Below, one piece after another: positions 24,001-33,496 of a stretch of 64,000 nt of DNA. The translations under genes and the position numbers were made by a program. The notes under the pieces were generated by a model. It was not told the origin of the DNA. It was given only the letters and a program-made list of their open reading frames with translations, and searched no databases. Location: contig JACDUA010000006.1 in assembly GCA_013519935.1 (NCBI GenBank), positions 31,097 through 95,096 on the forward strand. Reading direction: 5' to 3'. How positions within the stretch are numbered: position 1 is the stretch's first letter; the number at the start of each line of letters is the position of its first letter. Origin of the DNA: Ectothiorhodospiraceae bacterium WFHF3C12. Lineage in GTDB: Bacteria > Pseudomonadota > Gammaproteobacteria > Nitrococcales > Nitrococcaceae.

Positions 24001-24847
24001 CGGCGTGCTGCCGTCACTGGACGTGGATATTGCCGCGCTGCACCTGGACGGCCGTTCGCTGGGTCGCTTCAGCGCCGTGGTGGACGCCCGGCCCGAGGTG
24101 ACGCGTCTGCGCCGTTTCAGGCTCGCCAACCAGGCCATCCGAATCGAGGGCAGCGGTGACTGGCATCACGTGGACGAGACCGAGCGAAGCTCCATCAACG
24201 CGAGCTTCGAGAGCGGTGACGTGGGGAGCGCGCTGGCGCTGTTCGGCTATGCCAGGACGGTCAGGGATGGCGAGAGCGAGGGCCGGATGCGTCTGGAGTG
24301 GGCCGGGGGGCCATTGAGCGTGAGCCCCGAGAAGCTCAGCGGCGAGCTGGAGTTCAGCCTGCGCAACGGCCGGCTGCCGGCGGTGGAGCCCGGCGCGGGC
24401 CGGGTCTTCGGCCTGCTCAGCCTGGCGACCGTCCCGCGGCGACTGACCCTGGATTTCTCCGATCTGTTCCAGGAGGGGTTCTCCTTCGACGAGATCAAGG
24501 CCCGCTTCCTGCTCGACGAGGGCATCGCCGAGCCGCGAATATTCTTCATCGAGGGTCCGGCCGCCCGCATCGATTTCAGCGGCGACATCGACCTGGTGGC
24601 GCAGCGTTTCGACCAGGTGATGACGGTCACCCCGCAGGTCTCCTCCACGCTGCCCCTGATCGGCGGTCTCACCGGCGGCCCCGTGGCGGCCGTGGTGCTG
24701 TTCGTCACCCAGCAGATCTTCCAGGACGAGATGGACCGCCTTGCTCAATACCGGTACCGGGTGACGGGCCCGTGGCGGGATCCGGAAATCGAGCCCATAC
24801 GGCGGATGCCGCCCGAGACGTTCGAGGACTTTCCCGGCGGCGGCTAA
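21056..24847 (+). CDS. yhdP: YhdP family AsmA-like protein (phospholipid transport)
   Basis: 1263 aa, N-terminal TM, position between rng and tldD, AsmA-like C-terminus. Confidence 0.9.
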   Translation: MPRRLYERFKTLLVYTTVTVFVLLAVAATLLRLAVAYAPELRAETESYLGEWLQREVSIGGLRARWHGLDPRLIFEDVTVNGEGSSRYRFEELEVAISSRALFTTGRVVPSELALHGVELTVERLPGGELELSADSAPPFLATLPARIRVDDAVVRVVDHVRADVYAMTGARLLFSRADGLNRLSVLTELPDFMGERAEFILHWSDLDEPFADARLYADLVGVRFDALGDLGASFAAVPGMRGAGDMELWISAAGGAIDAASGRVSLQQLGAERSVGEEWFDIGRRLEARFDWRRFDDGWALDVDEIGYAVDQEFWPTSGLSVRYQAQSPTQPERWRAGVEYIELSRLRQLLANLPHVPESVRDWARAVELGGELRQSGFQLQRRDGRTTGYSLDGTLSRGRYGSADGRFAASGLDVSFTANERGGEARVIGRDGELELARLFRGPLPYESLEAEVAWARQARGWRLGLSGLSVRNEDGAARGAVRLFDIGTGNPFIDIRASAQRFEASAAPRYLPVGIMEPDLVEWLDQALVGGRLTSGEVIFHGRAADFPFREGAAGVFEVRGGVADGTFRYFPDWPRIDDLTARLRFTGLGMEIDAESGRILGAEIRRAEARMDAYREARLVIQGATVGPGGAYLDFLRQAPISRRLSDELAPFRLSGRHPLDLRLMLPLKRIREARVDGALRLEGATVGVAGRDAALSAVNGLVRFDERGVSADKLRASWRGQPVDLAVATQGEGRAESIRVTASLSAGGGSLMPRLAPYTTGQARWRVDASLPAFRSGRAVETVPVTLRSDLVGLGVSLPEPIGKSAALPRSFEARLRVSGDGLSPIEVDYGDILSARAVPAAEGGRYGVRLGGGAPELPEGEGLRITGALQRLVLDDLPTGSDTGGEGGSGGWMTTWVDIAIGRLVVGGQVFRDLSVVGSLRPAVISLRLDGPDLAGDVAIPLEGEAAGTIDLRELHLSKAGSEAEGEMGTMSTPAGVLPSLDVDIAALHLDGRSLGRFSAVVDARPEVTRLRRFRLANQAIRIEGSGDWHHVDETERSSINASFESGDVGSALALFGYARTVRDGESEGRMRLEWAGGPLSVSPEKLSGELEFSLRNGRLPAVEPGAGRVFGLLSLATVPRRLTLDFSDLFQEGFSFDEIKARFLLDEGIAEPRIFFIEGPAARIDFSGDIDLVAQRFDQVMTVTPQVSSTLPLIGGLTGGPVAAVVLFVTQQIFQDEMDRLAQYRYRVTGPWRDPEIEPIRRMPPETFEDFPGGG

Positions 24848-25069
24848 CCACCGGAGATCTGTTAGCATCCCGGCCCAGGGCGGCATCCGCCGCGCAGGGC
24901 CTTTTGAATTGCGCCGGCGCCGCCGCAATGTCCTGTGGAGGCATCGAACTGTGGGCGTCGGGACGGTCTAAGTGTGAAGTGCCGGACGGTCCCCGTGAAC
25001 GCGCCGGCGTAACCTGAAATCAAGCTGGCGCGCCCGCCAGCCCGATCCGACCTGGATGGAAGAGGTGGT

Positions 25070-26524
25070 ATGAATCAGCCGAACGCGGAAAACCTGTCGC
25101 TGGCCCAGGCGCACATCCTGGGGCCGGCGGGCCTGACCGAGGACGATCTCGACAAGGCATTCGGGCAGCTCATGGCGCCCGGTGTCGACGCGGCGGACAT
25201 GTACTTCCAGGCCAGCCGCCACGAGTCCTGGGTGCTGGAGGACGGCATCGTCAAGACCGGCAGCCACGGGCTGGACCAGGGCGTGGGCGTACGCGCCATC
25301 AGCGGCGAGAAGACGGGTTTCGCCTACTCCGACGAGATCGTCTTGCCCGCCCTGCTGGAGGCGTCCACCGCGGCACGGGCCATCTCGCGGTCCGGCGCGT
25401 CGGGCAGCGTCAGGGCCTGGCAGCCGAATCACGCGCCGGCCCTCTACGAATCCACCAATCCGCTGGATACCCTGACGGCCGACGAGAAAGTAGAGCTGCT
25501 GCGCCGCCTGGACGCCGAGGCGCGCGCCGCCGACCCGCGGGTGGAGCAGGTCATCGTGTCTCTGTCCGGGTTGCACGACGTGGTGCTGGTGGCCGACAGC
25601 GAGGGGCAGCTCAGCGGCGACGTGCGTCCGCTGGTACGCCTGAACGTGACGGTCCTCGCGGAGCAGGACGGCCGTCGCGAGAACGGCACCGCCGGCGGCG
25701 GCGGACGTCACGGCTACGCGTTCTTCCTGGAGGCCGACAAGGCCCTGGACTACGCCCGCGAGGCCGTGCGCCAGGCCGTGCTCAAGCTGGACGCCGTCGA
25801 CGCGCCGGCCGGTACCATGCCGGTGGTGCTGGGGCCGGGCTGGCCCGGGGTGCTGCTGCACGAGGCCATCGGTCACGGGCTGGAAGGCGACTTCAATCGC
25901 AAGGGCACCTCGGCGTTCTCGGGGCGGATCGGCGAGCGGGTTGCCTCCCCTCTTTGCACCATCGTCGACGACGGTGCCATGGCCGGGCGCCGGGGCTCGT
26001 TGAGCATCGACGACGAGGGCGTGCAGACCCAGCAGAACGTGCTCATCGAGCGCGGCGTTCTCAAGGGCTACATGCAGGACAAGCTCAACGCCCGGCTGAT
26101 GGGCGTCAAACCCACGGGCAACGGCCGGCGCGAGTCTTACGCCCACCTCCCGATGCCGCGCATGACCAACACCTACATGCTGGCTGGCCCCCACGATCCC
26201 GCTGAGATCATCGGCTCGGTGGATCGCGGTCTCTACGCCGTGAACTTCGGCGGCGGTCAGGTGGACATTACCTCGGGCAAGTTCGTGTTCTCCGCCAGCG
26301 AGGCCTATCTCATCGAGAACGGCAAGGTGACGCGCCCGGTCAAGGGGGCCACGCTCATCGGCAACGGGCCCGAGGTGCTCAAGCACGTGAGCATGGTGGG
26401 CAACGACCTGGCCCTCGACAGTGGCATCGGCGTTTGCGGCAAGGACGGTCAGAGTGTGCCCGTGGGGGTCGGCCAGCCGACCCTCAAGGTGGATGCCCTG
26501 ACGGTCGGCGGAACGGAGGCCTGA
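25070..26524 (+). CDS. tldD: Metalloprotease TldD
   Basis: [30 protein letters not shown]. Confidence 0.96.
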   Translation: MNQPNAENLSLAQAHILGPAGLTEDDLDKAFGQLMAPGVDAADMYFQASRHESWVLEDGIVKTGSHGLDQGVGVRAISGEKTGFAYSDEIVLPALLEASTAARAISRSGASGSVRAWQPNHAPALYESTNPLDTLTADEKVELLRRLDAEARAADPRVEQVIVSLSGLHDVVLVADSEGQLSGDVRPLVRLNVTVLAEQDGRRENGTAGGGGRHGYAFFLEADKALDYAREAVRQAVLKLDAVDAPAGTMPVVLGPGWPGVLLHEAIGHGLEGDFNRKGTSAFSGRIGERVASPLCTIVDDGAMAGRRGSLSIDDEGVQTQQNVLIERGVLKGYMQDKLNARLMGVKPTGNGRRESYAHLPMPRMTNTYMLAGPHDPAEIIGSVDRGLYAVNFGGGQVDITSGKFVFSASEAYLIENGKVTRPVKGATLIGNGPEVLKHVSMVGNDLALDSGIGVCGKDGQSVPVGVGQPTLKVDALTVGGTEA

Positions 26525-26528
26525 GGCG

Positions 26529-27893
26529 ATGTCCAGCGTAGCCCAGCCGAACCGTCAATCCGCACGCCCGCTGCCCGATCAGCCGGAGCTCGAGCGCCTG
26601 GTGCAGTTCGCCCTGGATGCGGCGCGCCGCCACGGCGCGGACGCCGCGGAGACCACCCTGAGCGTCGACCAGGGGCTGGCCGCCAGCGTCCGCCGGGGGG
26701 AGGTAGAGACCATCGAGCACCGCCGCGACCGCGCCATGGCGGTGGCGGTGTACTTCGGCCGGCGCAAGGGGGCGGCGAGCACGGCGGACTTTTCCGAGCG
26801 TGCCATCGAGGACGCCGTGAAGGCGGCCTGCGACATTGCCCGCTACACCTCGGAGGATCCCTGTCAGGGCCTGGCCGACCCGGCCCATCTGGCCACCGCC
26901 GTGCCGGATCTGGATCTGTATCATCCCTGGGATCTGAGCGTGGACGAGGCCATCGACCGTGCCCAGGCCTGTGAGCAGGCCGCCTTCGACACCGATCCGG
27001 CCATCGACAACAGCGACGGCGCCGAGGTCAACAGCCACGGTGGCGTGCGAGTCTACGGCAACACCAACGGGTTCCTGCACGGCTACCCGGCTTCCAGCCA
27101 CAGCCTGAGTTGCGCGGTCCTGGGCCGGCGTGGCGACGACATGCAGCGGGATTTCTGGTATAGCGTCTCCCGGCTGCCGGAGGGTCTCGCCAGCGCCGAG
27201 TCCGTGGGCCGGCAGGCGGCGGCGCGCACCGTGGCACGCCTGGGCTCGCGGCGGCTGGGCACCACCACGGCCCCGGTCCTGTTCACGCCCCAGATGGCGC
27301 GCAGTCTGCTGGCCCACTTCGTAGGCGCCATCAGCGGCGGCAACCTCTACCGAAAGGCCTCGTTCCTGCTGGACAGCCTCGGCGAGGGCGTTTTCGCGGA
27401 GCGGGTGAACCTGCGCGAACAGCCCCACCTGCCCCAGGCCCTGGGAAGCGCGCCCTTCGACGGCGAGGGAGTGGCCACCCGGGAGCGCGCGCTGGTGGAA
27501 GCCGGTGTGCTGCGTGGCTACGTGCTCAGCAGCTACTCGGCGCGGCAGCTCGGCATGGAAACCACCGGCAACGCCGGCGGCGTGCACAACCTTGCCCTGG
27601 AGCCCGGCGACCTGGACTACGATGCGCTGGTGGGCGGGCTTGACCGCGGACTGATCGTCACGCACCTCATGGGGCAGGGCGTGAACCTGGTGACCGGCGA
27701 CTACTCCCGCGGCGCCGCCGGATTCTGGGTGGAGAACGGCGAGATCGCCTATCCGGTGGAGGAGATCACCGTTGCCGGCAACCTGCGGGACATGTTCCGC
27801 AGCTTCGCCGCCGTGGGCAGCGATACGGATATCCAGGGCAATATCCGCACCGGCAGCATTCTCGTCGACCGCATGACCATCGCCGGGGAGTGA
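26529..27893 (+). CDS. pmbA: Metalloprotease PmbA (TldE)
   Basis: TldD/PmbA fold, KASFLLDSLGEGVFAERVNL, adjacent to tldD. Confidence 0.94.
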   Translation: MSSVAQPNRQSARPLPDQPELERLVQFALDAARRHGADAAETTLSVDQGLAASVRRGEVETIEHRRDRAMAVAVYFGRRKGAASTADFSERAIEDAVKAACDIARYTSEDPCQGLADPAHLATAVPDLDLYHPWDLSVDEAIDRAQACEQAAFDTDPAIDNSDGAEVNSHGGVRVYGNTNGFLHGYPASSHSLSCAVLGRRGDDMQRDFWYSVSRLPEGLASAESVGRQAAARTVARLGSRRLGTTTAPVLFTPQMARSLLAHFVGAISGGNLYRKASFLLDSLGEGVFAERVNLREQPHLPQALGSAPFDGEGVATRERALVEAGVLRGYVLSSYSARQLGMETTGNAGGVHNLALEPGDLDYDALVGGLDRGLIVTHLMGQGVNLVTGDYSRGAAGFWVENGEIAYPVEEITVAGNLRDMFRSFAAVGSDTDIQGNIRTGSILVDRMTIAGE

Positions 27894-27941
27894 GGTATGG
27901 CTCGCGCCCGGCAGAGCACCACCGAGGGAGGACCGAGATCA

Positions 27942-28280
27942 ATGAAGATGAAAGACCTGTTGGAGACCTGGGAAAGCTCCGCCGGCGAGCGCCGGACGCC
28001 GCAGGCCTACGCGGTGCAGTTGCCGATTCACGACGCGGCGAAGCTCGCGGCGCTGTCGGAGATGTATCCCGGCCGGTCCGAACAGGACATCATCACGGAC
28101 CTGCTTTCCACTGCCCTCGACGAGATCGAGGCAGCCTTCCCCTACGTGCAGGGCCACCGGGTCGTCGCCGAGGATGAGCACGGCGACCCCATCTACGAGG
28201 ACGCCGGCCTGACCCCGCGCTTCCAGTCCCTCACCCGCAAGCACCTGCAGAGGCTCGAGGAACAGCTGGGCGAAGAGTAA
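27942..28280 (+). CDS. Small acidic conserved hypothetical protein downstream of pmbA
   Basis: MKMKDLLETWESSAGERRTPQAYAVQLPIHDAAKLAALSEMYPGRSEQDIITDLLSTALDEIEAAFPYVQG...; start ATG 27942. Confidence 0.75.
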   Translation: MKMKDLLETWESSAGERRTPQAYAVQLPIHDAAKLAALSEMYPGRSEQDIITDLLSTALDEIEAAFPYVQGHRVVAEDEHGDPIYEDAGLTPRFQSLTRKHLQRLEEQLGEE

Positions 28281-28290
28281 CTATCCGTTT

Positions 28291-28503
28291 AGCCACAGAT
28301 GAACACGGATAAACACAGATAATCGTTCGCTGCAATACCGCGATGGTCCCGCGGCAGGCGTTCGGGCTTTCGGGAGACGGGGTCAACCGCCAGCTTGACG
28401 AAGCTTTGCCTGTTCAAGCTTGAGTAATGGCCCGTACCCGGCACGGGTTTAGTTGGGCCAACCCCGCTACGATCCGTGTTTATCCGTGTTCATCTGTGGC
28501 TGG
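28291..28503. repeat. Inverted arm pair between convergent small CDS and mgtE, no REP inside
   Basis: agccacagatgaacacggataaacacagataa (28291-28322) and inverted gatccgtgtttatccgtgttcatctgtggct (28471-28501). Confidence 0.88.
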
Positions 28504-28512
28504 AAAAAGCGG

Positions 28513-29871
28513 CTAAACAAGATACAACGTCGCCAGGCCCAGGAAGGCCATGAAGCCGACCACGTCGGTGACGGTGGTCAGTACCACGCCGCCGGCCAGG
28601 GCCGGGTCGATGCCGAACTGGCGCAGGGCCATGGGCACGCCTACGCCGGAGACGGCGGCGAATATCAGGTTGATGGTCATGGCGGCCGCTATGACCACCC
28701 CGATTGCGACGTTCTCGAACCAGGCCACCGCCACCAGCCCGACCACTACCGCCCAGAGCACACCGTTGAGGATGCCGACGCCGATCTCCTTGATGAGCAG
28801 CGATCTGGCGTTGGACGAGGCGATCTGTCCGAGGGCGATGCCGCGGATTACCAGGGTCAGGGTCTGGGTACCGGCGATGCCGCCCATGCTGGCGACGATG
28901 GGCATCAGCACGGCAAGGGCGGTCAGGCTCTGTATGGTGGCCTCGAAGAGGCCGATCACCCAGGCGGCGAGGAAGGCCGTGAGCAGGTTCAGGCCCAGCC
29001 AGACCGCGCGGCGCCTGGCGCTGGCCATGACCGGGGCGAACATGTCCTCTTCCTCGCCGAGACCGGCCATGTTCAGAATGGAGCGTTCGGCCTCGTCGCG
29101 GATGACGTCCACCACGTCGTCGATGGTGATGCGCCCGACCAGCCGGCCGTTATCGTCCACCACGGGGGCCGAGACGAGGTCCCGGTTCTCGAACAGCTTG
29201 GCCACGTCGGTGGCGGTCATATTGGCGGAGATCGGCTCCATGTCCTGGTTGATGACCTCGGCGACCGTCATGTTCGGGTCGTTGGTCAGCAGCTCGCTGA
29301 GCGCCAGCACACCCAGGAAACGGTCGTAGCGGTTGACCACGATCAGGCTGTCGGTCAGGTCCGGAATCTCGCCGCGCAGGCGCAGGTAGCGCAGCACCAC
29401 GTCCAGGGTCACGTCGGCCCGGACGGTGATGGTGTCGGTATTCATCAACCCGCCGGCGCTGTCCTCGGGATAGGACAGCACCGCTTCCAGCCGCTGGCGG
29501 TTCTGCTTGTCCATGGACCGCAGAACCTCGCCGATCAGCGTGGCCGGCAGGTCATGGAGGAAATCCGCCAGGTCGTCCATGTCCATGCCTTCGGCGGCGG
29601 CGAGGAGCTCGTCCTCGTCCATTTCGTCGATCAGGCCGCTGCGGACTTCGTCGTTGACGTGGAGCAGCACCTCGCCGTCGTTCTCGGCGTCGACCAGTTC
29701 CCAGATGACGTTACGCTTCGCGGCCGGGAAGGATTCCAGCAGATGGGCGATCTCCGCCGGGTGCAGGGCATTGAGCATGGCACGCGCCTGCTGCACCGTG
29801 CCGCTCTCCAGCATCTGGGTGAGCGATTCGAGCACGTTGGTGGGGTTTTCCTCGGCGGCGTTCTCTTGCAT
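28513..29871 (-). CDS. mgtE: Magnesium transporter MgtE
   Basis: CBS pair plus C-terminal TM segments (IVASMGGIAGTQTLTLVIRGIALGQI); start approximate. Confidence 0.95.
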   Translation of the reverse strand: MQENAAEENPTNVLESLTQMLESGTVQQARAMLNALHPAEIAHLLESFPAAKRNVIWELVDAENDGEVLLHVNDEVRSGLIDEMDEDELLAAAEGMDMDDLADFLHDLPATLIGEVLRSMDKQNRQRLEAVLSYPEDSAGGLMNTDTITVRADVTLDVVLRYLRLRGEIPDLTDSLIVVNRYDRFLGVLALSELLTNDPNMTVAEVINQDMEPISANMTATDVAKLFENRDLVSAPVVDDNGRLVGRITIDDVVDVIRDEAERSILNMAGLGEEEDMFAPVMASARRRAVWLGLNLLTAFLAAWVIGLFEATIQSLTALAVLMPIVASMGGIAGTQTLTLVIRGIALGQIASSNARSLLIKEIGVGILNGVLWAVVVGLVAVAWFENVAIGVVIAAAMTINLIFAAVSGVGVPMALRQFGIDPALAGGVVLTTVTDVVGFMAFLGLATLYLV

Positions 29872-30077
29872 ATGCGTCCCATCCGGCCGCCTCGCCTGCC
29901 GACGCGGCACATCCGGCTGCAATCCGTGGGGGGAGAATGGTCGTCGCGAGCGCGGCCGCTGGCGAAGCCGACGCGGTACCGCGAGCGCAATATAGTATTA
30001 CACGGCCCTGACCGGCGCCTAGCAGGCCGCCGGGAAAGGGCCGATGCTTGGCGTTCCCTGTCGCAATGCCGGGCGGG

Positions 30078-30353
30078 CTATTCCTCCTCCTCGAAGCGCC
30101 CGGCAACCAGGCCGGTCAGGCGGTTCAGGGCGGCGTCGGCGTCGTGGCCGTTGCAGACGATGGTGATCGATGCCCCCCGGGCGGCAGCCAGCATCATCAG
30201 GCCCATGATGCTCTTGCCGTTGACCTCCCGGTCGCCGCGGCGGACGGTGATCTCCGCCCCGTACTCGGACGCGACCGCGGCGAATTTGGCGGCGGCCCGG
30301 GCGTGGAGGCCGAGCCGGTTGACGATTTCCACTTCCTGTTGCGCTGTCGGCAT
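30078..30353 (-). CDS. HPr family phosphocarrier protein
   Basis: EIVNRLGLHARAAAKFAAVAS (phosphorylatable His), NGKSIMGLMMLAA. Confidence 0.94.
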   Translation of the reverse strand: MPTAQQEVEIVNRLGLHARAAAKFAAVASEYGAEITVRRGDREVNGKSIMGLMMLAAARGASITIVCNGHDADAALNRLTGLVAGRFEEEE

Positions 30354-30422
30354 CGAAACCCCTTCTGGCATGTTCTTCTCGATTATCGCCGTGACGGCGA
30401 TGGGTGCCTTGGCGGCAGGCAG

Positions 30423-30809
30423 TCAGGATACCAGCAGGACCCCGTCGCGGCCGCCGCTGATGGCCCTGTCCCGCAGCGCCTCCCACGGCAGCTGGGGGTA
30501 ATTGAGCACCCGCAGCAGCATGGGCAGGTTGACGCCGGCCACCACCGCCGCCGGGTGGCCCGCCGCGCAGCGGATCGCCACGTTGCTCGGCGTGGACCCG
30601 AAGCAGTCGGTGAGCACCAGCAAACCGGAGCCCGTGTTCAGCTCCGCGGCCAGCCGCCGCCCCGTCTCCAGAGCCTGTAACGGATCCGTATCCTGCTCCA
30701 CGGCGAGGCAGCGAACCGGCAGCGGGCTGACGCCCAGGATCTGCCGGGCCGTGCTCAGCAGGCTCTTGCCCAGGTTGCCATGGGTGACCAGCAACAGCCC
30801 GACGCTCAT
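30423..30809 (-). CDS. PTS EIIA component, mannose/fructose (ManX-type) family
   Basis: MSVGLLLVTHGNLGKSLL (active-site His), VLTDCFGSTPSNVA; overlaps rapZ by 4 nt. Confidence 0.9.
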   Translation of the reverse strand: MSVGLLLVTHGNLGKSLLSTARQILGVSPLPVRCLAVEQDTDPLQALETGRRLAAELNTGSGLLVLTDCFGSTPSNVAIRCAAGHPAAVVAGVNLPMLLRVLNYPQLPWEALRDRAISGGRDGVLLVS

Positions 30810-31666
30810 GAGAGCTCCCGGTGGCGGATCGATACCTGCTCGCGCTGGCCGCGGAAGTGCTCGGCCAGCCGCTCGGCGACGTAGACACTGCGGTGCTGAC
30901 CGCCGGTGCAGCCGATGGCCACGGTCAGGTAGCTGCGGTTCTCGCGCTCGAACGCCGGTATCCATTCCTCCAGAAAGCCGATGAGCTGCTCGACATAGCG
31001 GTGCACGTCATCGTGCCCGCCCAGGTAGTCGGCCACCACGCTGTCCCGGCCGGTGAACTTGCGCAGCTCCGGTTCCCAGTGGGGATTGGGCAGGCAGCGC
31101 ACGTCGAAGACGAAATCCGCGTCGGTGGGTACGCCGTGCTTGTGGCCGAAGGACTCGAAGAGCAGCGACAGCGAGTAGGGCGCCCGGACCATGCGCTCGC
31201 GGACCAGCTCGCGGAGCTGGTGGACCGTGGTGAGCGTGGTATCGATGATCAGGTCGGCCTGTTCCAGTATCGGCGCGAGCAGCCGCTGCTCTTCTTCAAT
31301 GGCTTCGGCCAGGGGGAGCGCGTCGTCGCTGAGCGGGTGGCGGCGGCGGGTCTCGCTGAATCGCTTGATCAGCGTATCGCGCTCGGTCTGCAGGAACAGG
31401 GTTTCGCAGTGGATGCCCAGCTCGCGAAGCTCGCTGACGATCTGCGGGAACTGGTCCAGCGCCGAGCGCTGATTGCGGGCGTCGATGCCCACGGCGTAAC
31501 GGTCGCCGTCACCGGCCTCCACGGACTTGATGTGCCGGCCGAAGTCCCGGAGCAGCACGATGGGCAGGTTGTCGATGCAGTAGAATCCCGTGTCTTCCAG
31601 GGTATGGAGCGCCACCGACTTGCCGGAGCCGGACAGGCCGCTGATGATCACCAGTCTCATGGACAC
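30806..31666 (-). CDS. rapZ: RNase adapter protein RapZ
   Basis: LVIISGLSGSGKSVALHTLEDTGFYCIDNLP, GCTGGQHRSVYVAERLA. Confidence 0.96.
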   Translation of the reverse strand: MSMRLVIISGLSGSGKSVALHTLEDTGFYCIDNLPIVLLRDFGRHIKSVEAGDGDRYAVGIDARNQRSALDQFPQIVSELRELGIHCETLFLQTERDTLIKRFSETRRRHPLSDDALPLAEAIEEEQRLLAPILEQADLIIDTTLTTVHQLRELVRERMVRAPYSLSLLFESFGHKHGVPTDADFVFDVRCLPNPHWEPELRKFTGRDSVVADYLGGHDDVHRYVEQLIGFLEEWIPAFERENRSYLTVAIGCTGGQHRSVYVAERLAEHFRGQREQVSIRHRELS

Positions 31667-31843
31667 CTCTTTTCCGGCACAGCCGCCTCCGCGCCGGTTG
31701 GCCGAATCCGGGCATCCGGCCTGGAGCGGGATATGGTGGCACCATTGTAACCCGAGGTGACCGCACCCATCAGGTCTGTCTGGTGACGCGGATGCCGGAA
31801 GATGCCCGCGAGCCTCGGGGGTCGGCCGGAAGGCGAGCGGGTC

Positions 31844-32656
31844 TCAGCGCAGCGCCGATTGCCGGACCGCGATTTCGAGCAGAAGGGGCAGGTTGCGGGG
31901 ATCCCGGGTGGGGAGGCGCAGGCGGGGTATGCCGGGGAGCATGGACCGGTCCCACTCGCCGGTGAGCAGGCCCGTGGGCGAAAGGCGCAGTGTCGGGTCC
32001 AGTGTCACTTCCAGGTGGATACGGGTCCCGGTGGCCAGTGCGCCGGCACCGAACAGCGCCGACATGTCGAGGATGCCCAGCCCCCGCACCGCGAGCCGCC
32101 CTTCCGCGCCGGCGCAGGGCCGGCCCTGCCAGCCAGGCCGCGGCTGGAAACCGGCCCGGAAGGCATCGTCCGCCACAAGCCTGTGGCCGCGCTCGACCAG
32201 GCCCAGGGTGGCCTCGCTCTTGCCGCTGCCGGCCGGGCCGGTCAGAAGCAGGCCGCGGCCGTGAACGTCCACGAGCTGACCCGGCAGAATCACCGGCCGG
32301 GCGGCACCCGCCCAGCCGCTCGCCACCGCCCGGAGGACCGGCGTGCGGCGGTCGTGGACCAGCAGTCCCACTTGGCTGGCCAACGCCGCGGCCTTCAGGT
32401 CGCCGGTCAGTGCGGTCCCTGGCAGGGCGACGGTAGCGCCATTACGGATGGCGGTGCGCGCCTGCCCGGCATCTTCGGCGCACCGCAGCGCCTGGGCGTC
32501 GGTGTGGGTGACTGGCGGCGGTACGATCCACCGCCCGCCGACGAATTCGGCGAGGGCGTTCAGGGCGCGTGGGGATGCATCTTCGGCAGCCGCCGCGGGC
32601 GCAGGGCCGGCGGGCGGCTCAGGCGGATTGGTGGGCGGTCTGCCACTGCATGACAT
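31844..32656 (-). CDS. hprK: HPr kinase/phosphorylase-like protein (divergent)
   Basis: LVDVHGRGLLLTGPAGSGKSEATLGLVERGHRLVADD, RGLGILDMSALFGAGAL; between ptsN and rapZ; start uncertain. Confidence 0.82.
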   Translation of the reverse strand: MSCSGRPPTNPPEPPAGPAPAAAAEDASPRALNALAEFVGGRWIVPPPVTHTDAQALRCAEDAGQARTAIRNGATVALPGTALTGDLKAAALASQVGLLVHDRRTPVLRAVASGWAGAARPVILPGQLVDVHGRGLLLTGPAGSGKSEATLGLVERGHRLVADDAFRAGFQPRPGWQGRPCAGAEGRLAVRGLGILDMSALFGAGALATGTRIHLEVTLDPTLRLSPTGLLTGEWDRSMLPGIPRLRLPTRDPRNLPLLLEIAVRQSALR

Positions 32657-33089
32657 GACGGTAGATCTCTTCCGGCGAGTCGCTGCTGCGGATGCGCTCG
32701 CACAGGGCCTGGTCGCTGAACATCTCGGCCAGGCCGGAAAGAATGCGCAGATGCTCGTCGGTGCAGTTCTCGGGCACCATCAACGCGAAAAGCACGTCCA
32801 CCGGTGCCTTGTCGACGGCGTCGAAGGGGATGCCGTCCTGGAGCTTGATCAGGGCGCCCCGGGTCTGCTCGCTGCCCTCGAGCCTGGCGTGGGGCAGGGC
32901 GACGCCCTTGCCCAGCCCGGTACTGCCCAGCCTCTCCCGGCCGATGAGCTTGTCGAAGATCTGCGTGGCGTTGATACCCGGCTGTCCCGAGGCCAGCAGC
33001 TCGCTGAGCAGCTCCAGGCTGCGCTTCTTGCTGGAGACTTCCGCATCACAGCGAATGCGGTCGGGTGTGATGAGATTCGTGACGTTCAT
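32619..33089 (-). CDS. ptsN: PTS IIA-like nitrogen regulatory protein PtsN
   Basis: GLGKGVALPHARLEG active-site region; near rpoN-hpf. Confidence 0.94.
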   Translation of the reverse strand: MNVTNLITPDRIRCDAEVSSKKRSLELLSELLASGQPGINATQIFDKLIGRERLGSTGLGKGVALPHARLEGSEQTRGALIKLQDGIPFDAVDKAPVDVLFALMVPENCTDEHLRILSGLAEMFSDQALCERIRSSDSPEEIYRHVMQWQTAHQSA

Positions 33090-33148
33090 GAAAATGCCCC
33101 GGCGCGGCTTGGGCGGGCGCGCCTGAAACGGCGCGCCCGCAGCGAACG

Positions 33149-33478
33149 CTATTCCTCTGCCATGACCTGCCCGGCCGAGCCCTCGCCCCGGCGGTGGTTC
33201 GTGATCTTCTCCTTGTGTTTGACCACCTGCCGGTCGAGTTTGTCGACGAGCCCATCGATGGCAGCGTACATGTCCTCGTGCACGGCATCCGCGAAGAGCT
33301 TCGCACCGCTGACCAGCATGGTCGCCTCGGCCTTCTTCTGGAGTTTCTCGACCGTGAGTATGACATGCGCGTCCACCACGTTGTCGAAATGCCGCTCCAG
33401 CCTGTCGAATTTGGTGGTGACGTAGTCACGCAGGGCATCGGTGATGTCCACGTGGTGGCCGGTCAGGTTGATCTGCAT
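33149..33478 (-). CDS. hpf: Ribosome hibernation promoting factor HPF (RaiA/YfiA family)
   Basis: MQINLTGHHVDITDALRDYVTTKFDRLERHF; downstream of rpoN. Confidence 0.94.
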   Translation of the reverse strand: MQINLTGHHVDITDALRDYVTTKFDRLERHFDNVVDAHVILTVEKLQKKAEATMLVSGAKLFADAVHEDMYAAIDGLVDKLDRQVVKHKEKITNHRRGEGSAGQVMAEE

Positions 33479-33496
33479 GGATGCCTCCCTCCGCCC

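Noticed and set aside
24848-25069. Missing nitrilase-family gene between yhdP and tldD
   Set aside because: Present in pseudomonads by memory but absent in E. coli, so its absence is not informative.
28453-30501. 682-aa plus-strand ORF opposite mgtE and HPr
   Set aside because: Shadow ORF; mgtE and HPr have clear family motifs on the other strand.
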